Source: Dioscorea cayenensis subsp. rotundata (taxonomy: Eukaryota > Streptophyta > Magnoliopsida > Dioscoreales > Dioscoreaceae). Taken from it: 64,000 bases of DNA. Position 1 is the first letter of the stretch. Every line of letters begins with the position of its first letter. Below the pieces are notes generated by a model that had not been told where the DNA came from, did no database searches, and saw nothing but the letters and a program-made list of their open reading frames with translations. Position numbers and translations under genes: made by a program. Positions 55,474-64,000 of the stretch are shown in pieces. Location: assembly GCF_009730915.1 (NCBI RefSeq), contig NC_052496.1:1225875-1289874 (forward strand), given 5' to 3'.

Positions 55474-57261
55474 ATGGCAAGCGGGGACCGACATTCGGTC
55501 CCTCCTCCTTCCCCGGCGCAACCCAAGTCTTGGGCTCAAGTCGCCTCTTCCCTTCGTCAACCTTCGGACAATTCCCCTTGCATAATCCCCATATTCTCTC
55601 CAAACTCAAAGAAAAACACTTGACTTTTCATCAAACTTGATGGTGATTCTTTGAACGAGCACTGTCTCGAAGTTCCGAGCATGCTCTTTATGGGAAGCTC
55701 TTCGGCAAGTCCCCCCTTTCGCCGAAGTCAAAGCTGATCTTCTTGCTAAATGGAGTTCCTTCGGTGAAATTTCTATATCTGATCTTCCCAATGGCTTCCT
55801 TCTTATTCGTTGTTCTTCGCGAAAGCAATGCAAAAGCCTTCTTCTTGATGGACCTTGGTCGGTCAACGGAATTATCTTCCAACTCTCGCCGTGGAAGCCG
55901 TTCTTCGAGCCCACATTTGCTAAGCTTTCCTCTGTAGCTATTTGGATACAACTTCACAACCTTCTGTTGAGTTCGGGAAGGAGAGACCTTGGAAGCCATT
56001 GCTAATCAGTTTGGGACCCTTCTTAAAGTTGATGAATTTACCGCTGCTCTTACCCGATCCAAATTTGCTCGCATCTTTGTTGATGTTGATCTGTCCAAAC
56101 CTCTCAGTAGAGGTTTTTGGATAGGCGACGATCACCATCGAGTCTTTGTCATCGTTTTGTATGAGCGCTTACCTACCTTTTGCTATTACTGTGGTTTGAT
56201 CAGTCATGGGACCAACTCCTGTAATTCTTCTGCGACTCTCGGTGCTGCTAGACCTAATCCGTCTCGCCCAGTGTGGCAAACTGGAACTGGATCTAGTTTG
56301 GTATCAGGAGTCGAGGATCAACAAATGGATGACTCTGACCCCTCTCCGGACGCTCCCCCGTCGGCTTTTCTGGACGGCAAGAATTCTGATACTGATTATG
56401 GCCCTTGGCTCTTGGTTTCTCGCCGGCGTGGTAACACTCGCGGTCGTGGCGGTGGCGCTCGCTCCATTCGCACGACCAACGGTGTTGCAGCCGATCCGAG
56501 TCCCGAGATTGTCGTCCCCAGAGGATCCGCTCCTCGCAGCCTACGTGGCGGTAGATCCTTCACTTTTAGTGGGCGGCCCCCCACTACTCACATCAATCCT
56601 ACAGTGGAGACAGCTGTTTCCCCAGACCCTACACCCATTGATCCCTCGGTTCAAAGAACGCCCGTTATCTCCCCCTCGATTTTCGCTCCCACTCCCCTCT
56701 CCGAGTCCCAAGATGAGACCTTGCTTACTTCCAAAGTCTCTCCGCCCAGCATGACCAAGTCCCAAGACGGGACCATACTTGCTTCCAAAGCCTCACCGCC
56801 CAACTTGACCACTCAAATCACCTCCTTTCACCCTCCCCCAGAAAAAGCAGAGCGCTTCATTCCAAGGCGTCAAACCTCCCCACCTCCCACTCTTCGGTCC
56901 TCTCTCCAACCCCCTTTCACCTCCTCTTCCCATCCAAACCCTTGTTCTCATTCAGATCTAGTCGAGAAAATTTCCGTTGCTCTTGAGGTGGAGGGCATGG
57001 AAGCGAGATAGTTTGTCGGGATGAGGATTTCTCGATGAAGATGATGGCGATGAGATGTCGGAGGAAGAGATCCTTCCCGATAGTCCGGATGATGATATGA
57101 CTTTAGCTCAATACCAAACCAAGGCGGATGTGATTCTCTTGTTCGGGAAAGGGTCTAACATTCCCAGTTCGTCTCCCGAAGGGAGAGTGGAACTGGAGAA
57201 ATCGAACCCTATTCCTAGGGAGTCTTTCTCTTCCCTCCTTATTTATCTTGTTTCTCCATGA
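55474..57261 (+). pseudogene. LINE C ORF1 (DUF4283 / CCHC Gag-like), several frameshifts
   Basis: It starts 'MASGDRHSVPPPSPAQPKSW' at 55474 but stops by about 55622. DUF4283 sequence is readable in another frame around 55685-56003 ('SFGEISISDLPNGFLLIRC', 'DGPWSVNGIIFQLSPWKPFF'). The longest piece, 55989-57011, holds 'KVDEFTAALTRSKFARI', the zinc knuckle CYYCGLISHGTNSC, 'YGPWLLVSRRRGNTRGRGGG' and a Ser/Pro-rich tail. The last piece (57055-57261) has the shared end motif DDDMTLAQYQ. Confidence 0.75.
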
Positions 57262-60200
57262 ATACAACTAAAAATCATTTCTTTGGAATTGCGGGGGTAT
57301 TTACTGCGTGATACCTCCACTCGTGTTTTTCCGTCTTATGCGCTCTCACAAACCAAGCTGTTGTTTGTCTTGTTGAAACCGAGCTAACATCGATCGTCTT
57401 TTTCGTTTTGCGGAAACTTCCCAAAAACTGGGATTGGGCCGCCATTCTTTCCGATGGTTTCTCTGGCGGCATTATTGTCCTTTAGCTTCAAATCTGTTGG
57501 GGTTGTCACCCCTATCTACGTGTCTAAAGCAGCTCTCCATCTCATTATTACTATTAACTCCTCTAAAAACCTTTCTTATTTTGACTATCTATAACTCTTT
57601 TGTGTTTTTCGTAAACAATGTTGTTTTGTGGAGTGAGCTTTCGAAACTTTCCGCTTTACATATCCCCTGGCTCATCCTGGGAGACTTTAACACTATTCTC
57701 CACAGGTTCGAGCATAAAGGTGGCACATTTGCTTACTATGATCGTAAAGCTAGATTTTTTAGAAATTTTATTGAGCTTAATAACTCTGATTGCGATAATT
57801 TCTCGGCCCTCATTTTTACTTGGTGTAACAATCGGATGGGGCTTGCTGCGTCATTTGGGCCGAGACTTGATAGATGTCTGTTTAACCTTGATTGGGCCAA
57901 TTCCTTTGCTTCTAACTCTCTTAATCATCTTCCCCGGTCTTTCTCTGATCACTTGCCTCTTTTTCTCTCCTCTTCCCCGTTCCCTACCCGTACTTCTAGA
58001 ATTTTTCGCTTCGATATTAATTGGTTGAATTTTGTAGGTTGCCATGATGTTGTTTGTGATGCTTGGAACTGTCATCCCCATGGGAATCCCTTACAAGCTT
58101 TCTCGCATCTCCTCTCTCGCGCTCGCTATCAACTCTCCAACTGGCATAGATCGGGTGTCAATTCGCTTGAGACGGACCTTATGTCCAGTGAAATCACCAT
58201 TAGTAAACTTGAGAATTCTGATTTCAATTCTATATCCCAATCTCTCCTAATGCAAGAATATGCTAATTTCGCTTCTTTGCGAGTCAATGTAGTATTAAAT
58301 GGGCTCAACGTGCCCGCATGCTTTGGATCAAAGATGGCGGCCGGAACACCGAGTTTTTTTCCATGCCTCTACTCGCATTCGCTCACACTAATTTCATCTC
58401 TCAGGTTATCGATGCTAGTGGCTCCATTTGTCAAAAATCACTCTAGTATTGAAGGTGCTTTTTTTGGACTTCTACAAAAACCTTTGGTCGACCCCCACCA
58501 GCGATAGCGACATCTTAATCGATCTTCTTCCGGTCAATTTCCCTCGCCTCACTGATTCAATCGCTCGCTATCTAGTCCGGGAGGTTACCAAGGAGGAAGT
58601 ATATCTCACTCTTCTTGATCTTCTCACTGGTAAGTCTCACGGTCTCGATGGTTTTCAGTGTTGAGTTTTTATCGTAGTTTTTGGCCCATTATCGGGGATC
58701 ATTTGTTCATGGTCATTCATTTGTTTTTTTGAAAGATCCATTCTCCCTCCGTCTTGGGGTAAAACTTTCATCACTCTCATTCCTAAAAAAGATCGCCCCC
58801 TTTGTGTTTTCGATTTTTAGACCCATATCTCTTTGCAATGTTAATTTCAAAATTATTTCCAAACTTTTAGCGAATCGAATGCGACTTGTTCTCCCTAGCT
58901 TAATCGATCGAGAAGCGGTGGCTTTGTTTCCAATCGTTGCTCTTTCGATAACATTATTCTTTGTGCAAGAGATAGCCCATACTTTAGAATCTGATATCAA
59001 AAACCCCCGCAGGATGCTTATCAAACTTGACATTGAGAAAGCCTACGATACTGTTAATTGGAATGCAATCCTTGCTGTTTTTGCCCGCATGAATTTTCCT
59101 GCACTCTGGATTTCTTGGATTTCGACTTGCCTTCACTCTTGCTCCTTCTCTCTTCTTATTAATGGCAATCCTTCCCCCTGGTTCCCCTCGTCCCGGGGTG
59201 TCCGTCAGGGGGACCCTATTTCTTCTTACCTTTTTATCCTGGTTTCCCAGATCCTTACCACCAATCTCAACCACGGTCTCACTTCTGGCTTGATCCCTGG
59301 TTTTTTCCCGAATCATAATCATAATTTCAACCACCTTATGTTTGCTGATGATTTAATTCTTATAACTAATGCCTCTAGGAAAGCTGCTAGGAATATCAAC
59401 CAGTGTTTAGAGTTGTATAATCACATTTCCGGTCAACGTCCCAATCGCACCAAATCTCAAATTTTCTTTCCAACCTGGTGTAACAAACATGTTTCTTCCC
59501 GTATCTGCTCTATTCTCAATCTCACTCAAGCTTCCTTTCCTTTTAAATACCTTGGTATTTTAATTTCCCCTAAAGCGTCTTCTTTGCTTCCTCCTTTAAT
59601 CCCTTGGTTGATAGGATTACGTCACCTTTGCTCTAGATGGAGCAACTACAACCTCTCTCAAGCGGCTAAAAACCACTCGATTAATACTACTATTCTTTCT
59701 ATCCCCATCTATACCCTTTCGAGTATATCCCATTCCGACTTCATTGTCTACGAGATATCCGAGTTGTGCGAAAATTTTTTTGGTGTAGAAGCAGCAATGG
59801 AAAGGGCATTCATAACTTGAATTGGAACACTGTCACTGATAGTAAGGCTGAGGGGGTATTGGTATTAGAAATCTTTCTCTTGCTAAATATTCTCTGATGG
59901 CTAAACACTTTTTTTAATTTTTCTTAACAATGGTGATGCTATTTGGGTGGACATTTTTGCGGTTTAAATATGGTGATTTTAATTTTTTTGGAGAAACAAT
60001 CCCCCTTCCAAGTGCTCTGGTTTTTCGCTACCTCACGAGGGATTGCTACTCGAATTAAGCCTAATTGTCGTATTAACTCCATTAATCCGGACAGAACATC
60101 TTTTTTTATGGGACCCTTGGTGCTTTGAGATCCCCATTGCCCTCAAGCCTACCTTTCTTAATGTTGATCTTGATATTGATTCTCTTGCTATTTTCGATTT

Positions 60201-61230
60201 CATCAGTGGTGATCGCTGGAATGAGCCTCAGTTATTTCATGTTTTTGGCCAGAACTTTAATTTTCATGATCTCTCCTCTAGTATTATTGATTCCAATTCC
60301 TGCAATCATTGGGTTTTGGAACCCCTCCACTAAACATGACACAAGATTCTCGCCACTTGTCTATAAAGCATTTAAATCATTACGATATTACATGCGAGAT
60401 CTTGAGTGCGGTTGGCATGTCCTTTGGAAGCTGTTTGTGCCCTCGGGCTAAACATTTCCTTTGGCTCTTATTTCATGGGCGTCTCTCTACTTCTAATTTC
60501 TTATTTCAATTGAGATTGGGCCATGATAACCCTTGTATTTTTGTGTGGCTTATTCCCGAAAACAATCGAGCACCTTTTTTTGTCAATGCGGTCTTACTAA
60601 AGCAGGGTTTTGGAACTTCCTCTGCTTGAAGCTTAATGCTAGTATTTATTTCCCTAATGGGTTTGCTGAGGGCTCCTGGCTCACTAATGGGAATTTCTCT
60701 ATGCATTGCATCTACTGTCATTACCTTTGTCGCTTGGTTCATTTGGAAATCCACTTTGTGATGCCATATTTTTGAGATACTCCTATTAACATTCCTGTCA
60801 TTGATGCATGTCGAGCTCTTTCCCATGTTCGAGGGAATACACCACTTGTCACCGTGGCCTTGCCGGACAAAATCTCATCCTGCACAACTTCACCATTGCT
60901 GACGAGCTGTTCTTGTTCTCTCATTCCAATCTCAATCCGGCTTCTTGGTAGAGTTCTGCAGGGTTTTTCCTATCAAACTGTAATTATATTGTGTCTCTTG
61001 CGAGTTCTTTGCACTTTGGTTCGATCTAATTACTGCTGTTGATGAGATCTACGCCCTTGCCGTTGCACTTGAGTCCAGTCTGGATAATTTCACGAACATC
61101 AAGCACATCTTCATCAATTCGAATGAAACTATCTCTATGCTCGATCATCCCGATCCCGTCACCCGGTGGAGATTCGACTCTCGGTTTACCCATATTCGAT
61201 CTCTTCTCGCTGATTTAAATTTTTCCTAAA
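57258..61230 (+). pseudogene. LINE C ORF2: endonuclease, reverse transcriptase, zf-RVT, RNase H (broken)
   Basis: It begins near 57258 with a frameshifted 'KIIS-ELRG' version of the endonuclease start. Endonuclease pieces lie in 57434-58507 ('PWLILGDFNTIL', 'FTWCNNRMG', 'RLDRCLFN', 'FSDHLPLFL'). Reverse transcriptase pieces lie in 58560-59820 ('GKSHGLDGF', 'KLDIEKAYDTVNW', 'GVRQGDPISSYLFILVSQ', active-site FADD at 59341-59352). A zf-RVT remnant spans 60309-60629 ('HFLWLLFHGRLSTS', 'LGHDNPC'). An RNase H-like tail runs at 61040-61230 ('VTRWRFDSRFTHIRSLLADL'), then 'LAAHG' to 'MKSFIDSGFKF' at about 61380. More than six frame breaks exclude activity. Confidence 0.75.
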
Positions 61231-61484
61231 GTTCATTGTATTCCCTCTACTTGGATGATTCCCATGATCACTCTTGCAGCCCATGGAGCCAACTCCTCTA
61301 ACCTTAACTTGTTTCTTTTTTTGGTCGCGACCTCCCTCATTTGGGTTATGAAATCGTTCATCGATTCTGGTTTTAAATTCTAATGTTTGTCTTGTTTTTA
61401 TCAGTTCTTCTCCTTGTATTTTTGTTTTCTTTACTTCTATTCAATAAAACAACCCCTGAGGTTCTTTTTTAAAAAAAAAAACTT

Positions 61485-62275
61485 TGCAAACTAGAAATGG
61501 GAAAAAAAGTCAATGACTTTTATTATAGCAATAAAAATTACATAAGTTGGTGTTTATTGATGAATGACAAGGCAAAGAGGCTTGTTTTAATACTTGTTGC
61601 AAAATTGGTGAGGAAGGATGGCCAAGTCTATAATGCCAAATGGAAGAAGATGCCTTGATGCCAATTGATGCAAGAGCTGGTGGCTTTATTTGTGGTTCTA
61701 AGAAGGAAATTCATATACACCATCTTTAGTCCTCGGGTCCTCAAGTCCTTCAAACTCAGATTGCAAATTCAGATTTTGAAGATCTGGTGTGACGTGGTGA
61801 GATGCTCTAGTGCCCATTAACTAGTTATGACTTGAATTTGCAGTATGGACATGATGTGCTACTAACTTATTGCTTCTGAGTTCTGAGCTTAATCTTGAAA
61901 TAATCCTTGGCTATATTTCCTACCTTGTTACAGTATTAACATATCACTTTGTTGGAATTTTGGTTATTGAATGGGAATCTACTTATATTGATGCATGCCT
62001 TAAAGGAACATGGTTCTGATAAGACTGAGAATTAAGCCATGCAAATTGCTTTGACCCGTTATGTTGAGTTTGAGATATAGCAAAATATGCAGATGGAATT
62101 GAGATATCTAAATTTGATTCTTGATTCTATAAGGCTTCATCATAGTCAGTGAGCTTCTCAAGCAATTCTTCAAAACTGACATAACTTTCTCTTACACGAA
62201 TAACAGCTGCAATTTCCTTATACTCATGTCCAATGCCATTTAGGGCATGAATCACAAGAAATATAATAAAATCCC
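61485..62275 (-). mobile_element. Ty1/copia remnant, gag to pre-integrase part (right half of the split element)
   Basis: Minus-strand wording in order from the right: gag ('HALNGIGHEYKEIAAVIRVR', 'EELLEKLTDYDEA', about 62270-62130), a decayed zinc knuckle (C-x-YCNKVGNIAKDYFK with a stop, about 61930-61885), then gag-pre-integrase ('KDGVYEFP', 'ASSSIWHYRLGHPSSPILQQ', about 61745-61590) and 'NKSH' next to LINE C. Domain order continues into the integrase half at 55385, so LINE C interrupts one element between pre-integrase and integrase. The 5' part of gag and both LTRs are absent. Confidence 0.78.
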
Positions 62276-62808
62276 TTTGATATATTAAAAAAAAAACTAA
62301 GTTGTCAACAATAATTTTTTTTGCAAAATTTTTACCATATAACTCAATTTATAAAATGTGAAAGGGCCATACAATAAAATTTTGCAAATATTTTTTTCCC
62401 TATAACTATAATTTTTTAATGTTGTATATACTAATTCATTAAAAAAAAAAAAAAAACAAAACAAGTGGCAAACAATAATTTCTTGGAAAAAAATTTATAT
62501 AAATCAATTTGTAAAATATTAAAGAACTAAAAAAATTGTATTATGTCGCTCTTTGATATATTACACATTGGTATATATATATAATATATTTTTTAAAATA
62601 TGATTTTTTTTTTTTAGTGTAGTTTATACATATGTTTTGGATGTACCACCCTTAGAATGAGAATGGAGTGCGTTAGGAATGAATAGTGGTACTATAAAAG
62701 CATATTAATTCGCCCAAAATTAGGAGGAATGAATAGTATTAATCTTTGATAGACACTTTTGCCCCTTTGAATATTTAATTAAATAAAACTTATAAAATTA
62801 AATAATTA

Positions 62809-62844
<36 letters not shown>

Positions 62845-63335
62845 GTAAAATGATATTTTCCCATAATGGAGATTTAATTAAATTAAAATTATTAAAATTA
62901 TACTTTTACATCGGTGTATATTTAATTAAATAAAAATTATTAATTATACTAATTAAAGTGTAGTAACACTTTCTCTTATTGAGATTTAATTATATCAAAT
63001 TCAATTATTTAAATAGTTAATTGAAATAATTAAAATAATTAAACTAATAATAATTAACATGAGATATTGAATTTGAATATTTAATTATAATAAATATTTG
63101 TAATAATAATATTCAAAATATTTTTAAAAACAAAAAATTATTTATCATTAATCATATGTAATTGGATTTATGTATATCAAAGATATAAAAGTAATTTTAT
63201 CACATTCAGCATACTTTTTTCATTTCCAATAAAAATATTCTGCTAACCAAACAGTTTTCATTCTCATTTCTATTCTTATAATTTCATCCCCTTTCTATTC
63301 CATGAACTAAATGCACCCTTAGAGTTTTTTTGTTT
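62276..63335. other. Very AT-rich spacer, possibly including a MITE
   Basis: Almost no G or C over long stretches. There is an (AAT)n run at 62809-62841. The right end (63215-63325: 'ctaaccaaacag', 'ttctattccatgaactaaatgcaccctt') has the wording of a plant MITE terminus, but I could not match it to a left terminus (62640-62760 is a candidate). No gene is seen. Confidence 0.4.
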
Positions 63336-63510
63336 CTCATGAGAGGAGAACCTTTTTATGCTCGGTATCATTGTTTTTGTCTATGTTATTGTTTTTACTC
63401 CCGATGGACATCGTATTTATTTAGTTTTGCTGTTTGTGTTAGCTGTTTTGGTTTGTAATTGTTGCTTTCTTGTGTTCTAATAAATTAATAGTTTACTTAT
63501 AAAAAAAGGC
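63336..63510 (+). mobile_element. Possible 3' end of another LINE
   Basis: A T-rich 3' UTR-like stretch ends with TTCTAATAAATTAATAGTTTACTTATAAAAAAA, similar in layout to the LINE 3' ends at 32.5 and 61.5 kb. No coding part is present, so this is tentative. Confidence 0.35.
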
Positions 63511-63524
63511 AATGGCCCCCTTCG

Positions 63525-63705
63525 CCTTAGGGCTGGTAACAGGGTAAGGTGGGGGTGGGGAGGCCCCTCCTCGCTCCCATCTCCGCCAATAGTGGGGACG
63601 GGGATTCCGAGTCCCCAATTCCCCAACTAGGGAAATTGCTCCTCCATCCCTGTCCCTGAGGGGATTTCATCCCCATAGGGATCCCCACAGGGATTCCTCA
63701 TTTGC
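63525..63705. repeat. GGGGA/TCCCC-rich block
   Basis: A GC-rich island in AT-rich DNA with many GGGGAT and ATCCCC words (GGGGACGGGGATTCC, TTTCATCCCCATAGGGATCC, CCCACAGGGATTCC). Such blocks occur in plant transposable elements. No gene is seen. Confidence 0.5.
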
Positions 63706-64000
63706 AAACATTGCTATTGCATTTTATTTTATTTTTTGAAAATGTCAATAAACCACTTCAATTAAAGAAAGGAGAGAACAAACAACAAACCCCACATCAG
63801 AGACGGCGGAGACAGAACAACAGCAGACACCATACCAGTAGGCGTAGTAATGACGAAAGAACCAGAAATAGACAGAAAAAATAGAAAACACAACACAACT
63901 GAAAAAACGAGGAACATGCCTCCTCAATCCCCCAACATAAGCACAAACACCCTAACCCGCGTTCTGACCCTAACCCTATTGCATTTTAGTACTTTACTTA
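63706..64000. other. Right edge of the window, unassigned
   Basis: A-rich then C-rich sequence, ending with CCCTAACCC-like words (63950-63981). Open frames on both strands are basic or hydrophobic low-complexity and unrecognised. Confidence 0.4.

Larger units (their letters stand above)
55386..61484 (+). mobile_element. LINE C: full-length but decayed L1-type retrotransposon inside the copia element
   Basis: A plus-strand element of about 6.1 kb, related to LINE A. It has a leader from about 55386 with CCTTGCCATGGCAAGCGGG around the ORF1 start (as in LINE A), ORF1, ORF2, then a 3' UTR with TTCAATAAAAC and an A tail near 61472-61482. Copia sequence lies on both sides in the same orientation, so this LINE inserted into the copia. 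I could not find a convincing target-site duplication. Many frameshifts and stops make it older than LINE A. Confidence 0.82.

Noticed and set aside
61485-62275. Second independent copia element
   Set aside because: Domain order and orientation continue directly into 54426-55385, so one split element is the simpler reading.
63950-63985. CCCTAACCC-like words considered as telomeric repeat
   Set aside because: Only two or three degenerate units, not the plant TTTAGGG array.
1-64000. CRISPR array, bacterial defence island, prophage or biosynthetic operon
   Set aside because: No regularly spaced repeats, no bacterial-style gene packing, and all recognised genes are plant nuclear genes or retrotransposons.

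Overview
This window is nuclear DNA from a flowering plant. The genes have many short exons with GT..AG introns, the spacers are AT-rich with long (AT)n runs, and there are plant L1-type LINEs and LTR-retrotransposon remnants. The GC-rich coding sequence of the intronless kinase and the look of the LINE proteins lean towards a monocot, but I cannot name the species. I see no bacterial operon, CRISPR array, phage or defence system.

Left third (1-19 kb): an Agenet/ENT chromatin-type gene on the minus strand, cut by the window edge; TAF7, a TFIID subunit; a 3' fragment of the COX5B gene; an intronless receptor-like kinase resembling Arabidopsis At5g20050; and a nine-exon acyl-protein thioesterase (APT) with a one-base frameshift in exon 5.

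Middle (19-41 kb): a nearly full-length LINE (LINE A, minus strand) lying in an AT run; a three-exon group-3 LEA gene on the minus strand; a two-exon RanBP2-type zinc-finger gene; and a LINE graveyard made of a plus-strand 3' end at 32.3 kb, an older minus-strand remnant at 33.0-33.8 kb, and the 5'-truncated LINE B at 33.8-38.9 kb.

Right third (41-64 kb): a nine-exon BADC gene (biotin/lipoyl attachment-domain protein without the biotinylation site); an aspartate/glutamate-racemase-family gene on the minus strand whose 3' end is a tandem partial duplication; a 4.6-kb gene-poor spacer; a Ty3/gypsy-type LTR; and a decayed Ty1/copia element (minus strand) split by a decayed plus-strand LINE (LINE C).

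The host genes do not form a pathway. Their order is informative, however. From memory, COX5b, APT, LEA, RanBP2 zinc finger and BADC are close neighbours in the Arabidopsis At3g15640-At3g15690 interval, and the kinase-APT pair matches At5g20050-At5g20060. The window therefore looks like an ancestral angiosperm gene block stretched by retrotransposons. Exon coordinates were read by eye from splice signals, reading-frame continuity and family conservation. No alignment or database search was run.
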